Shown here: in pieces, positions 1 to 9,491 of the stretch
How the letters are laid out: each line of letters starts with the position of its first letter
Position numbering within the stretch: the stretch's first letter is position 1
NCBI RefSeq assembly: GCF_027627455.1
Contig: NZ_CP115483.1
Location: 1,550,001-1,614,000, forward strand
Reading direction: 5' to 3'
Source: Sphingobacterium sp. SYP-B4668
Lineage (GTDB): Bacteria; Bacteroidota; Bacteroidia; Sphingobacteriales; Sphingobacteriaceae
Length of the DNA stretch: 64,000 nucleotides
The notes under the pieces: generated by a model
Databases searched by the model: none
Told to the model about the DNA's origin: nothing
The model's input: only the letters and a program-made list of their open reading frames with translations
Program-made: the position numbers and the translations under genes

Positions 1-400
1 AGATGTGGGACAAATCAGCAGCATAGATTGCTAAGTTTGCCTTGGCAATGATTTCATACCATGCACTATATATCTCATAAAACGCGGTATTATCCGGATT
101 GATATTGCCATAGTTGTTGAAGGAAGCTCCTCGACGAATACTGGCCACGTCGAACATGTCCGTTCCGTTGCCACGAAGTACAAAAATCCAAGCTTGCTCA
201 GTGGGGTTGGCCCACAAATCACGAAGCTGTGAATAAATGGCGACTAGTGTTTGGTCGATTTGGGCTGATGTGCTGAACGCGTTGTCAACCGTGTAGAAGG
301 TCGGCGGTACTTCCGTCAAAAAATCCTTGTCCTTACACCCCACTATACCCCATGTTAGGCTTATGATTGTGATGACACTGTATTGATAAATCCTTTTCAT
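1..400 (-). CDS. SusD/RagB-family outer-membrane lipoprotein (3' end beyond window)
   Basis: This is the first 133 residues of a SusD-type nutrient-binding lipoprotein that sits on the cell surface as the lid of the SusC transporter. Translation of the minus strand from the ATG at 400 gives a lipoprotein signal peptide ending in a lipobox IVG-C with Cys22, followed by KDKDFLTEVPP. This is the usual SusD N-terminus (Cys, Lys/Asp, then FL..PP). Residues 38-50 (AFSTSAQIDQTLV) and the later Trp/Tyr-rich helices fit the SusD TPR-like fold. It starts 19 bases after the SusC stop, the standard SusC-SusD order, so the two are surely co-transcribed. The rest of the gene lies outside the window, so substrate class cannot be judged. 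The family call is firm. Confidence 0.88.
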   Translation of the reverse strand, partial: MKRIYQYSVITIISLTWGIVGCKDKDFLTEVPPTFYTVDNAFSTSAQIDQTLVAIYSQLRDLWANPTEQAWIFVLRGNGTDMFDVASIRRGASFNNYGNINPDNTAFYEIYSAWYEIIAKANLAIYAADLSHI

Positions 401-419
401 ATCTCTGTAGTGATAACGA

Positions 420-3400
420 TTAAAAACTTAAGTTAATACCCAATGAATATGTTGAAGCAACAGGTAGACGCAATGCTGATTCTGTCTCCCGGAGTCGGGT
501 TCCCGTTTCAGGATCGCCGCCAAACCAGTTTGTGAATGTGGCCAGATTCTTGGCTGTTGCAAATACCTTTAGCGAACTGATATGCGCAGCGGACAACCAC
601 GGCTGTTTGAATGTATAAGATAATGATATATCTTGTATACGTACGAACCCACGATGTTGAAGTCCAAGAAAGCGCCCGTCCCCTGCAAACAATGCCGAGG
701 GGTATTCATTGCTTCTATTTTCAGAAGTCCAATACGGAATATCAGGCAAATTATCGTTGAATCTTCCAGTTCCATTGACTAGGTAAGCCGGTAGATTGGA
801 CTTAAGGTACATATTATTGCCACCGAATGTACCTGTCACCATTATGTAGAAGCCAAAATTCTTATACGAGAGGTTATTGCTGAAATTCAAACGAAAATTC
901 TCTTTGTCAACGCCCAATACTTTTCGGTCGGCTGCGGTGATACCGGGCTGTCCGTCTAAGTCCCGGTATTTTGGTGCTCCCGGCTTAGCGCCCGTCAATG
1001 CTATGTATTCGGTGTCATCTTCCTGTACGATACCGATTTGTTCATAACCATAGATGGCGCCCAATGATTCGCCGATGAACAAACCATTGGCAATGTCATC
1101 ATCTTCCCGTCCATCGCCATCTAAGTCATCTCCATAGAGAGAAACCAACTTATTGAAGTTTTTCCAGAAAGTGAATGTTGTACTCCACATGAGGTCTGTT
1201 TTCTTTATATTTACTGTCCGCAGGGTCGCTTCTATCCCCGTGTTATTGACCTGTCCCATCGACGTTAGCATTCTTTTGAATCCAGTCATCACTGGAATAT
1301 TACGGTTAAATATTTGGTCGGTGGTTTTAGAAAAATAGAGGTCCAGATCAGCAAAAACACGATTACCGAGCCATGCCGATTCAAATCCCGCGTTCCAAGA
1401 AGACGTAGTCTCCCAACCCAGTGATGTATTGCCGAGTGTACCTTGGTATAGTCCATAGTAAATTCGCCCCGGTGTATTCGAAAATTCATACCGTGCTCCG
1501 CCACTGGCTGCATTTGCTACTGTTGATAATGTCCCATAGGGAGCAACACCTTGATTCCCATTTTGACCCCATGACACTTTCAACTTTAAATCATCCAAAG
1601 CTTGGATTGGCTTCATAAATGTTTCGTTGCTAATTCGCCAAGAAAATCCAGCTCCAAAGAAATTGGCCCATTTGTTATCAGTCCCAAAAACGGAAGCACC
1701 ATCGCGACGATATGATCCCGTAAAATAATAGGTATCGTTTAAGGAATAGTTGACCCGACCTAAGTATCCAACATTCGAACGTTCATAATTACGCGTCTCT
1801 AGATTATCGGCATCTGTTCCATCATAATCGATCCGTTGTACGGTTGCTTTGTGTAGTCCTTGCAGACCAAGTGTGGTATTGCCATTTGCGGCAAAATCTC
1901 GTCCGGTCATGACATTGCGTTGATATTTTATATGGTCGCGCGTAGCTACCAAAGTGACATCGAGAGAGTGACGGTCAAATTTTCGATTGAAGTTGAGGAT
2001 ATTATCCCATACGTAGCTATTCCCTTTACGCTTCTCGATACTCCCATTAGCATTCGTTAACAATGCTTGAAGAGTCGCAGGCGAATACCGGTCAGGAGAT
2101 TCTCCTTCCTGCACATAGTAATCCTCGTAGAAAAAATTTCCGAAATGTGTCTCATCCTGATTAATCAGATAGTTTATGCGATAACTCAATCCCTCTACCC
2201 AAGGGGCTTTTACCACAGCGTAGGTATTCAATCGGTAATTGTATAAAAAATCCTCATTATCTCGTGTACCGTCATTTACGCCCCAAAGTGGGTTTACCCC
2301 CGATTGCGTATAGGGGTATTTCTCTAGGTTGCCTTGGTCGTCGCGGTACATCACACCATAGGGAGACATGGTTTGCGCCTCGTTTATGTTTGCCGCTATC
2401 CCTGAATAATCTCGTTTGGAATAGCCAGCATCAACCCCAACTTCCAGCCACTTAGTAACATCCATATTGATTTTACCCAAGAGTGCTATACGGCTAAATT
2501 GATCCCCCACAATGATACTCTTATTATCGTCATACGAAGTAGATAAGTAATAGTTAATGTTCTCTGTGGCACCTGATATAGCAGCTTGGTAATTTTGCAT
2601 TACCCCAGTACGGGATACTTCGTCTAGCCACACCGTCTCACGCCCTGTATCCCGATTAGACAATTCACCCTTCTTCAGCCAGTTGATGGTGCCAGGAGTG
2701 TACTGATTTCGAGCATTGACCATCTCGATCCATTCCTCACCTTTTAACATTACTGGTCGTTTTTGCCATTCCTGAAAGCCCACCGAAGAATTAAAACTTA
2801 TCATCGGTTTGCCACTGCGACCACGCTTGGTACTAATAGCGATCACGCCGTTGGCCGATCGTGAGCCATATGCTGCTGCCGATGTTGCATCCTTGAGTAC
2901 ATCGATGGTGGCGATATCATTTGGATTGATGTCACTCAGACTACCCATAAAAATTACGCCGTCCAATACAATCAAGGGAGTATTCGTTCCATTAATCGAA
3001 TTTTGTCCACGTATTTCCATTCCTGGTTCTCCACCGGCTGAGTTTGTCGAGCCGATATTCAATCCACTGATGCTGCCTTTTACAGATTCCAATACGTTTA
3101 GATTTGGGGCCAAGGCAACGGGCGAATTTTCGAGATTTAGCGATCCTACTGAACCAGTAAAATCTTTCCGTTTCGTTGTGCCGTAGCCTACCACCACCAC
3201 CTCATCCAGATTGGAAGATTCCGATTGAAGTATTACGTCGATAGTGCGCTGATTTCCTATAGTAGTTTCTTGAGATAAGTAACCTATAGCGGTGAATATT
3301 AATACTTCTCCTGCTGATGCTTGTATCTTAAATTCTCCCTTGGCATCGGAGGCAGCGCCACGCGACGTTCCGCGTACGAGTACGGAGACACCTTCGATAG

Positions 3401-3581
3401 GCTTCCCCATTTCATCTCGCACAAAGCCAGTAACAGGCTCCTGACTCGTTGTAATCGGTAATGCTGTTGCCATCAGGGTGAATGTCGGGGCGCATAACAT
3501 CAACATTGTCATCATGCCCATACAAAGCAATGGATGAATACCCTGTTTCTTAGAACAGATTGTCGTAAATACTTTATTCAT
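420..3581 (-). CDS. SusC/RagA-family TonB-dependent outer-membrane transporter
   Basis: A 1053-residue SusC-type transporter that imports an oligomeric or small-molecule nutrient across the outer membrane using TonB energy. Domains in order: signal peptide (about 1-42), carboxypeptidase-regulatory-like beta domain (about 48-118, with VTGFVRDEMGKPIEGVSVLV), the SusC signature DEVVVVGYGTTKRKDFTGSV (126-145), plug domain to about 255 (VLDGVIFMGSLSDINPNDIA, then DATSAAAYGSRSANGVI), and a beta-barrel to the C-terminus. There is no STN domain, so it is not expected to signal to a FecR anti-sigma factor; control is more likely by the AraC regulator at 5602. It is followed by its SusD partner and preceded, 188 bases away, by the isomerase and PhyH genes on the same strand. 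Length is normal for the family. Confidence 0.95.
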   Translation of the reverse strand: MNKVFTTICSKKQGIHPLLCMGMMTMLMLCAPTFTLMATALPITTSQEPVTGFVRDEMGKPIEGVSVLVRGTSRGAASDAKGEFKIQASAGEVLIFTAIGYLSQETTIGNQRTIDVILQSESSNLDEVVVVGYGTTKRKDFTGSVGSLNLENSPVALAPNLNVLESVKGSISGLNIGSTNSAGGEPGMEIRGQNSINGTNTPLIVLDGVIFMGSLSDINPNDIATIDVLKDATSAAAYGSRSANGVIAISTKRGRSGKPMISFNSSVGFQEWQKRPVMLKGEEWIEMVNARNQYTPGTINWLKKGELSNRDTGRETVWLDEVSRTGVMQNYQAAISGATENINYYLSTSYDDNKSIIVGDQFSRIALLGKINMDVTKWLEVGVDAGYSKRDYSGIAANINEAQTMSPYGVMYRDDQGNLEKYPYTQSGVNPLWGVNDGTRDNEDFLYNYRLNTYAVVKAPWVEGLSYRINYLINQDETHFGNFFYEDYYVQEGESPDRYSPATLQALLTNANGSIEKRKGNSYVWDNILNFNRKFDRHSLDVTLVATRDHIKYQRNVMTGRDFAANGNTTLGLQGLHKATVQRIDYDGTDADNLETRNYERSNVGYLGRVNYSLNDTYYFTGSYRRDGASVFGTDNKWANFFGAGFSWRISNETFMKPIQALDDLKLKVSWGQNGNQGVAPYGTLSTVANAASGGARYEFSNTPGRIYYGLYQGTLGNTSLGWETTSSWNAGFESAWLGNRVFADLDLYFSKTTDQIFNRNIPVMTGFKRMLTSMGQVNNTGIEATLRTVNIKKTDLMWSTTFTFWKNFNKLVSLYGDDLDGDGREDDDIANGLFIGESLGAIYGYEQIGIVQEDDTEYIALTGAKPGAPKYRDLDGQPGITAADRKVLGVDKENFRLNFSNNLSYKNFGFYIMVTGTFGGNNMYLKSNLPAYLVNGTGRFNDNLPDIPYWTSENRSNEYPSALFAGDGRFLGLQHRGFVRIQDISLSYTFKQPWLSAAHISSLKVFATAKNLATFTNWFGGDPETGTRLRETESALRLPVASTYSLGINLSF

Positions 3582-3769
3582 AAAAAAATCTTGATTAGGG
3601 TTATAAATGGTCTCTATCGCCCTCCGTAGAGGTCAAGACGTTTAATGCACATGGCGGTTGTATGAGATAAGTTTTAATCTCTTTATTCGAAATCCTCCTT
3701 TCAGTTTCGTATGGTTTACATGTCAATTATTCTTAATACAGACCATTCTTGTAGAATCGATTCTTTGTA
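3582..3769 (-). promoter_or_regulatory. leader / intergenic region of the SusC-SusD pair
   Basis: 188 bases between the isomerase stop and the SusC start. No clear TAnnTTTG box or terminator is visible, so SusC may be read through from the PhyH-isomerase operon or have its own unrecognised promoter. Confidence 0.3.
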
Positions 3770-4612
3770 TTATTCGAGATAAGCCTTATAACGCTCTTCT
3801 AACATCTGTCGCATCCAACAATTGATTTCCCATTGACCGGCAATGGGTTGCTGAGTGAAAGGCTGGTATTGCATATAAGGGTAGGGCCCGAATTCAGGCG
3901 TAATGGTAGTACGATTTGTCCCGATTGTCTTTAAATAGGTTATCCACTGATCCCACCAGGCAAGATGGTGCTGCAGAGCCTGATGGTTTTCGGGGGCACG
4001 TGGATCCGTAACCTGTGGTCCCTCTAAAAATCCCACACGTGCATGTAGATGTCGACCATGCTTGATTGCTAAATCGATAGCTTCCACCTGATCCTCGAGA
4101 TAACTCTCAGAAACACAGACCCAATGTGAAAAATCAAGAGCTAGCTCAAGAGATGGGAATTCCGTTAAATAGTCTTTAACTACATGTGCTGCAAATGACC
4201 ATTTGTTGCGATGCGTTTCTTGGACAATCTTAATCGAGGATTCTTCACTAATCCGGTCACAGATAGCAAAGCATATTTCCATCTGTGATCGACTGTAATA
4301 TTCTCTTCCAGTTTGCGAAACAATAAACTCTGGTTTCGAATATCCATCTTGATACTCCAGTAACGTATATAGGTTGCGTTCAAGTGCATATATATATCGA
4401 TTGAAATCTTTTCCTTCTTGGAGTTCGGCATGGAGTAGGATGTAAGAAAGACCCGAATCACCGAATGTGGTGACCATATCTATGTTGTTCGGCTTATCGC
4501 CCAATGGAAAAACCTCTACACCGGCAAAGCCTTCCTGCTTCACTTTTTTGGTGAATTGGCACCATGGGATGTGTTCGGCACCCCAGCGTGGGCAATAGAA
4601 ATCGATTTGCAT
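3770..4612 (-). CDS. sugar phosphate isomerase/epimerase-like TIM-barrel protein
   Basis: A 280-residue cytoplasmic protein of the xylose-isomerase-like TIM-barrel superfamily. Four metal-ligand positions typical of the fold can be placed: Glu132 (QETHR), Asp160 (LALDFSHW), His190 (HLHARVG) and Glu240 (TITPEFGPYPY). There is no signal peptide. It begins inside the stop codon of the PhyH gene (TAATG overlap), so the two are translationally coupled and probably act in one pathway. Members of this fold isomerise or epimerise sugars, inositols or hydroxy-acids; the substrate cannot be read from sequence. Context with SusC/SusD suggests work on an imported compound. Superfamily call is solid, reaction unknown. 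Confidence 0.8.
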   Translation of the reverse strand: MQIDFYCPRWGAEHIPWCQFTKKVKQEGFAGVEVFPLGDKPNNIDMVTTFGDSGLSYILLHAELQEGKDFNRYIYALERNLYTLLEYQDGYSKPEFIVSQTGREYYSRSQMEICFAICDRISEESSIKIVQETHRNKWSFAAHVVKDYLTEFPSLELALDFSHWVCVSESYLEDQVEAIDLAIKHGRHLHARVGFLEGPQVTDPRAPENHQALQHHLAWWDQWITYLKTIGTNRTTITPEFGPYPYMQYQPFTQQPIAGQWEINCWMRQMLEERYKAYLE

Positions 4613-5427
4613 TATCGTTTATAGATAAGTGGATTTTGCACATCATTATCCAACACGTCTCCTAGCTGAATGGTTTTCAGGTATTCATGAGGCAAGATGT
4701 TGGGAATCCCGTTGTAGATGTTTCCATCTGGCATATAGGCACATGTCATCGCACGACGAAATCCTGGCGTCATATTGGCATGGGCTCCATGGATAGTCAA
4801 TCCGTTGTGGAACGAACAGCTACCAGCTTTCATGATGGCAGCATATGGTTTCGTCCGTCTAAATTCTGGATAGACCTCGAAAATACCCCCCATGTTTTTC
4901 CCGATTCCGGAATTTTCGAATGTTGTTGTTTTGTGCGATCCTGGGATAAAGAATAAACATCCGTTTTCTAAAGTGGCGTCGTCCAATGCAATCCAAATAG
5001 ATAACGCTCGTCTATCCGAAAATGACCAAAATGGAGTGTCTAGATGCCAAGATGTAGGATTAGCCCAAGGACGTTTGATGAGCGCTTGATCATGCCAAAT
5101 ACGGATACCATCTACACCCGCGAGGTCTGCCGCCATCTTGCCGATGCGTTCATCAACCATCAAGTTCTTCATATCTCTGTTCGTTTGCCAAAGGTTCAAG
5201 AGTTGATCGAATACATTGTTGAAATATGCAGCATCTGTATTAATGCCATCATCATCGCCAAGACGAACGTCTTTTCCTGGCATTTTTTGACCGTTACGTT
5301 CCTCTATAGCTTTGGTGACTACGCTGCGCCAGTGTTCCAGTTCTTCCGTATTCAAAAAATCCTCTACAACTAGGTAGCCGTTGTTGCGGTAAAAATCAAT
5401 TTGATTTTCGCTCAAGTTGGTGTTCAT
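4612..5427 (-). CDS. phytanoyl-CoA dioxygenase (PhyH) family Fe(II)/2-oxoglutarate oxygenase
   Basis: A 271-residue cytoplasmic non-haem iron oxygenase. The iron triad is visible: His128 and Asp130 in SWHLDTPFW, and distal His213 in FHNGLTIHGAH; Arg224 (TPGFRRAM) is placed to bind 2-oxoglutarate. PhyH-type enzymes hydroxylate small substrates, usually with 2-oxoglutarate and oxygen as co-substrates. First gene of a minus-strand operon followed by the TIM-barrel isomerase (overlapping stop/start) and then SusC/SusD. The divergent AraC gene starts 174 bases upstream. An oxygenase and an isomerase-like enzyme in a SusCD operon is unlike a standard glycan locus and hints at a modified sugar, inositol or other small compound. 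Substrate is inference only. Confidence 0.87.
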   Translation of the reverse strand: MNTNLSENQIDFYRNNGYLVVEDFLNTEELEHWRSVVTKAIEERNGQKMPGKDVRLGDDDGINTDAAYFNNVFDQLLNLWQTNRDMKNLMVDERIGKMAADLAGVDGIRIWHDQALIKRPWANPTSWHLDTPFWSFSDRRALSIWIALDDATLENGCLFFIPGSHKTTTFENSGIGKNMGGIFEVYPEFRRTKPYAAIMKAGSCSFHNGLTIHGAHANMTPGFRRAMTCAYMPDGNIYNGIPNILPHEYLKTIQLGDVLDNDVQNPLIYKR

Positions 5428-5554
5428 AATGCACTTATAATTGGTAAATCAGTATTACAAATATCGTCTTATACCTGATAGATAAAATGACTGATTCTGA
5501 TGTTTTTTTTGCACTTTTTGATATTTTTAAATATTTCAATGTGTAGATTTTATC

Positions 5555-5585
5555 TTGATAAATCCTATTGGATTTGGTATGTTTG
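5555..5585 (+). promoter_or_regulatory. Bacteroidota-type promoter of the AraC regulator gene
   Basis: The -33 box TTG at 5555-5557 and -7 box TATGTTTG at 5578-5585 (consensus TAnnTTTG) are separated by 20 bases, the normal spacing for Bacteroidota housekeeping sigma. Transcription would begin near 5592, just before the ATG at 5602. Confidence 0.65.
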
Positions 5586-5601
5586 ATATGCTGACTCATA
5601 C

Positions 5602-6477
5602 ATGCTCATTATGACCAATTACCACAAATACCTGCATATACGCGATATTGATCGTGATTTGGGTTTTTATGTGACCACGGTAGGGTATAGTAAAATTGAC
5701 AAGTATACCCACTATCCAGATGTTGACCAACATCCTGCAGACCATGTCTTTTCTTGGAATAACGGTCGTATCCTTGATGGATATTACATCGTCTTTATCA
5801 CGGCTGGGCGTGGGGTATTTGAATCCGCTAATACTTCGCCTCAAGTCATGGAACCCGGTATGTGTTTTCTTTTATTTCCAGGTATTTGGCACCGGTATAA
5901 ACCTGATCCTGCATTTGGATGGGAAGAATATTGGGTGGGCTTTAATGGCAATTATCCCCAACATATCATGAGTCGCCTTTTCAATCCTGAGTCCCCATTC
6001 ATTAAGACGGGGCTGAGTAAAGATGTCATGGGGGCGTTGACCCAGTTATTGGGAGCAGTTTCTCAGGCCCAAATCGGTTATCAACAAGTCATTTCAGGCA
6101 CCACACTACAGATTATTGGATTACTTAATCGAATCAATCTAACCGAAAAGACAGATAGTGATCCCGAAACCATTTGGGTATCCAAAGCCATATTCAAGTT
6201 TCAGAACGAATTAGCGAATCCAATCAACATGGAAGATTTGGTTGCGGAATTCCCCATTAGTTATTCGAAATTCCGAAAATCTTTTAAACGGCTCACGGGT
6301 AAATCTCCAAATCAATATCACCTTGATCTTCGTCTTGACAAAGCGCAAGAACTGTTAAGGACCACGCGACTCTCAATCACTGAAGTGGGGTATCAAACAG
6401 GTTTTGATTCTCCATTCTATTTTTCGAGGCTTTTCAAAAAGAAGTTTGGGCTTTCTCCAAAGAATCTGCGCGGATGA
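5602..6477 (+). CDS. AraC-family transcriptional regulator with N-terminal cupin-like domain
   Basis: A 291-residue cytoplasmic regulator. Residues about 20-150 form an AraC-binding (cupin-like) sensor domain (DGYYIVFITAGRGVFES and MCFLLFPGIWHRYKP). Residues about 190-290 are two helix-turn-helix motifs ending in TEVGYQTGFDSPFYFSRLFK, the classic AraC C-terminal signature. It is transcribed away from the PhyH-isomerase-SusC-SusD operon and is the obvious candidate regulator of it, sensing the imported compound or its product. Start may be ATG 5602 or the in-frame ATG at 5611; the promoter at 5555-5585 allows either. Confidence 0.9.
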   Translation: MLIMTNYHKYLHIRDIDRDLGFYVTTVGYSKIDKYTHYPDVDQHPADHVFSWNNGRILDGYYIVFITAGRGVFESANTSPQVMEPGMCFLLFPGIWHRYKPDPAFGWEEYWVGFNGNYPQHIMSRLFNPESPFIKTGLSKDVMGALTQLLGAVSQAQIGYQQVISGTTLQIIGLLNRINLTEKTDSDPETIWVSKAIFKFQNELANPINMEDLVAEFPISYSKFRKSFKRLTGKSPNQYHLDLRLDKAQELLRTTRLSITEVGYQTGFDSPFYFSRLFKKKFGLSPKNLRG

Positions 6478-6791
6478 TAGTCGTGTAGCTTTCATTATTT
6501 AATTTAGAAAAACTACTAATTTTCATGCGTTGGCAGAAAATACGGGTTGTAGTAACCTCAATACCTTCATTGGGAAGACTCGTCACAGTTTTAATTATTA
6601 AAGACAGTATGATATTATTTTCACGACCGGTAAGAGCAGGATGGGTTGTATTTCTTGGTAGAACGTCATTTTATTTCGATACATTTGGTAAACGATAATT
6701 GCACTGGATGGTTTTTCCAATTCAGTTGACATGTGGGATTTTCATATGATAAGGTACCTTTACCTTTTTTAATTCGAAATAATAAAACCTA
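6478..6791. other. intergenic region, no gene seen
   Basis: 314 bases between the AraC gene and the esterase gene. No ORF, no strong hairpin with a T-run and no clean TTG/TAnnTTTG promoter pair could be found. Confidence 0.5.
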
Positions 6792-7724
6792 ATGATGAGG
6801 AAAATAACCGTATTGCTTTTTACAGTACTTACCAATTTAGTATGTCTGGCTCAACAAGGTGAAGAAGTGGAGCTGTATGTCCATATTCCCGGACAAAAAA
6901 TATCACAAACCTATAAAGAGAAAACAGAGACCGTTGTAGACGTACATCCGTTTCTATGGACAACAAAAGTTTCAAAACCCACACTTAATTATTTCCAACC
7001 CGCTGCCTCCGCTAAGACCGATGTTGCTGTAATCATATGTCCAGGCGGTGGGTATGGAGGATTAGCCGTTAGCCATGAGGGCTATGATGTGGCAGCTGAA
7101 TTTGCGAAAAAGGGTATTTCTGCATTTGTATTAAAGTATCGTTTGCCTAATGAGGAGATCATGGAGGACAAGAAAATCGGTCCCTTGCAGGATGCGCAGC
7201 GCGCTATACAATATGTTCGGGAGAACGCGTTGAAATATGGGATAAATCCAAACAAAATTGGTATCATGGGATTCTCCGCTGGGGGACATCTTGCTTCCAC
7301 AGCCTCTACACACTTTACACGACATACCATTCCAAATAAAAATAACACAAGTCTTCGCCCTGATTTTTCCATTTTGATGTATCCTGTGATTACTTTTGGC
7401 GAGTTTACGCATATAGGTTCCCGAAATAATCTGATTGGACAGGAAGCTACTCCCGAATTAATTGATTTATATTCAAATGAAAAGCAGGTCACTGCCCAAA
7501 CACCCATTACATTTCTCGTTCATTCCAATGATGATAAGGTGGTGCCGGTCGAAAATGCCTTTGGCTATATGAGAGCTTTAAATAAATTCGGAGTAAAGAA
7601 TGAGGCTCATATCTACGCCACAGGCGGGCATGGGTATGGGTTAGATAGTAGCAGAATAAACGATGTGTGGTTTGATCGATTACTCAATTGGATGAAGGGT
7701 AGCGGCCTATTTTCCAGTAACTAG
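6792..7724 (+). CDS. exported alpha/beta-hydrolase (acetyl-esterase / BD-FAE-like)
   Basis: A 310-residue serine hydrolase with a signal peptide (cleavage near CLAQ-Q, residue 21), so periplasmic or secreted. The oxyanion loop PGGGYGGLA is at about 84-92, nucleophile Ser162 is in GFSAGGH, the acid is Asp247 or Asp248 (HSNDDKVVP) and the catalytic His280 is in GGHGYGL. This arrangement is typical of carbohydrate acetyl/feruloyl esterases and related lipase/esterases annotated in polysaccharide loci. Monocistronic here, between an AraC gene and a membrane-protein pair. Possible role: removing acyl groups from plant polysaccharide fragments; this is inference from family. Confidence 0.85.
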   Translation: MMRKITVLLFTVLTNLVCLAQQGEEVELYVHIPGQKISQTYKEKTETVVDVHPFLWTTKVSKPTLNYFQPAASAKTDVAVIICPGGGYGGLAVSHEGYDVAAEFAKKGISAFVLKYRLPNEEIMEDKKIGPLQDAQRAIQYVRENALKYGINPNKIGIMGFSAGGHLASTASTHFTRHTIPNKNNTSLRPDFSILMYPVITFGEFTHIGSRNNLIGQEATPELIDLYSNEKQVTAQTPITFLVHSNDDKVVPVENAFGYMRALNKFGVKNEAHIYATGGHGYGLDSSRINDVWFDRLLNWMKGSGLFSSN

Positions 7725-8039
7725 ACGCTTGTTTTGAATCGAGTGAACATCTCACGAGGTGGATTTTCGGACGTAAGATAGATTTATCAGCGATGTCCTG
7801 GTCTACCCAAGATGTAATAAGAATAGCTAGTACTGCGCTCACGTATGTTGACGTAGATAATAGGTATTCACTATATATCCATTAGTATCCTCTAAGACGT
7901 TTTCTTAGATTCCGAAAAGTTCACCATACTAATATCGGATTATCTTGTCAAATTCGAATCATCAAATATAAAGAGATTATGATATTTTTTGCAAACAGAT
8001 GATAGCATATGTCTGTTTCATATTTAAAATCTAAAAATT
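7725..8039. other. intergenic region with small inverted repeat before the DoxX-like gene
   Basis: 315 bases with no plausible ORF. A 7-base inverted repeat, AAACAGA (7993-7999) and TCTGTTT (8012-8018), lies 21 bases before the next start and could be an operator. Confidence 0.4.
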
Positions 8040-8390
8040 ATGATAGTAAAAATCATCAATTCGATCCTGATTCTCTTTGCCGTTTTTATGGGGACAAAGC
8101 ATGGCTGGAATATGTTAACCGCTAAACCCGAAATGCTAGAAATGTTCGGAAAATGGAATTTTAGTAAAAATGCTGTAATCTTTAATGGTGTTGTGACCTT
8201 ATTGGCCTCTCTCCTGATTTTATTCCCTAAGACATTTGTTTGGGGAAATTTACTCATGGCCATCGGGATATTGATGATTATGTGTTTACAACTCCTACAT
8301 AGAGATTTAAAGGGGGCGGCAATAGAGGTTCCCTTTCTATTGCTAAATCTGGTTATTGTTTATTTGCAACATCCGTTGAAAAACCCTTAG
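8040..8390 (+). CDS. small DoxX-like integral membrane protein
   Basis: A 116-residue protein with about four hydrophobic helices (roughly 3-20, 45-65, 70-88, 95-112) and almost no soluble domain. Charge pattern and length fit the DoxX-like family of Bacteroidota membrane proteins, whose function is poorly known. It ends one base before the bestrophin start (TAG-C-ATG), so the two are one operon. No catalytic motif can be seen; the DoxX label rests on general appearance. Confidence 0.6.
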   Translation: MIVKIINSILILFAVFMGTKHGWNMLTAKPEMLEMFGKWNFSKNAVIFNGVVTLLASLLILFPKTFVWGNLLMAIGILMIMCLQLLHRDLKGAAIEVPFLLLNLVIVYLQHPLKNP

Positions 8391-8391
8391 C

Positions 8392-9408
8392 ATGAATACG
8401 GCAAGTCATTATAAAATACAGCATTTCATTCCATGGACACGGAAGAAGATTTATACGATGCTTTTACTAAGTATTGTACCTACGGCATTGGTTTATTTTT
8501 TGGGTTGGAACTGGTTAGCTATTCCTTGGGTTCCCGTCGCTTTGATAGGTACAGCTGCTGCTTTCATTTCGGGGTTTAAGAATACACAGACCTATAATCG
8601 GACTTGGGAAGCAAGGCAGATTTATGGGGCAATTATTAACAGCAGTCGTGCCTTTGGAGTAATGGTACGAGATTTTGTGCGGGTAGACGATTCTGCAATC
8701 GCCGCAGCATTGCATAGCGAGATTATTTATCGACATTTTGCATGGCTCACAGCCCTACGTTTCCAATTGCGGGAAGTTAAAAGTTGGGAGAATGTCAAAA
8801 CCAAAAGTTACAACCGTGAGTATCTAAAGTACTACCAGGTCCCAGAATGGGAAAGCGATCTAGAGCGTGAGTTAATGCCCTTTCTGTCCAACGATGAGAG
8901 ACAGGAAATTCTTTCCACCAAAAACAGAGCCACCCAGCTATTAGCACGTCAATCTTTGCAGTTTAAGGAACTCAATATCCAAGGAATCATCGCGGACTTC
9001 AATTATATAACATTAGAAAACCAATTGAAAGATTTGTATGATCAACAAGGTAAGTGCGAACGTATCAAAAACTTCCCCTATCCCAGGCAGTTTTCGAGTA
9101 TCAATCTCTATTTTACTAGCCTGCTTTGCTTTCTGATACCCTTTGGGTTTATTGGGGAGCTGTCCAAACATACTGAAACATTTGGTGAATGGTTTATTTG
9201 GATGAGTGTTCCGTTGAGTGTGTTGGTCGGTTGGGTATTTTTGGTATTGGAGCAAATAGGCGAAAGTACCCAAAATCCTTTTGAGGGTAATGCTAACGAC
9301 ATTCCAATAACCCAAATAAGCCGTAATATCGAAATTGATTTAAGGGAAATGCTGGGTGAGAAAGATTTACCACCTGCTATTCAACCTCAAAATAATATTT
9401 TAATGTAG
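8392..9408 (+). CDS. bestrophin-family anion channel (UPF0187)
   Basis: A 338-residue inner-membrane protein of the bacterial bestrophin family. Two N-terminal membrane segments (about 22-65) precede a long cytoplasmic helical part containing the family pattern NTQTYNRTWEARQIYGAIIN (about 65-84). Two more membrane segments follow at about 235-285 (SLLCFLIPFGFIGEL, then VPLSVLVGWVFLVLEQIGES), and then the conserved QNPFEGNANDIPI near 300-312. Bacterial members form pentameric ion channels. Directly downstream of the DoxX-like gene. Confidence 0.9.
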   Translation: MNTASHYKIQHFIPWTRKKIYTMLLLSIVPTALVYFLGWNWLAIPWVPVALIGTAAAFISGFKNTQTYNRTWEARQIYGAIINSSRAFGVMVRDFVRVDDSAIAAALHSEIIYRHFAWLTALRFQLREVKSWENVKTKSYNREYLKYYQVPEWESDLERELMPFLSNDERQEILSTKNRATQLLARQSLQFKELNIQGIIADFNYITLENQLKDLYDQQGKCERIKNFPYPRQFSSINLYFTSLLCFLIPFGFIGELSKHTETFGEWFIWMSVPLSVLVGWVFLVLEQIGESTQNPFEGNANDIPITQISRNIEIDLREMLGEKDLPPAIQPQNNILM

Positions 9409-9491
9409 CTATGAACAAATAATATCTTCCCAGTATCACCAGAAAGGATACGAGCTTTAGGAAAGTAGAATGTTAAATTTAATGCAACACT

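Noticed and set aside
31-222. 63-codon minus-strand ORF at the left edge
   Set aside because: Different frame from the SusD lipoprotein whose start and lipobox are clear from 400 downward.
2809-3186. 125-codon ORF on the plus strand inside the first SusC gene
   Set aside because: Lies fully antisense to a well-supported SusC gene; the translation is the low-complexity mirror of the plug domain.
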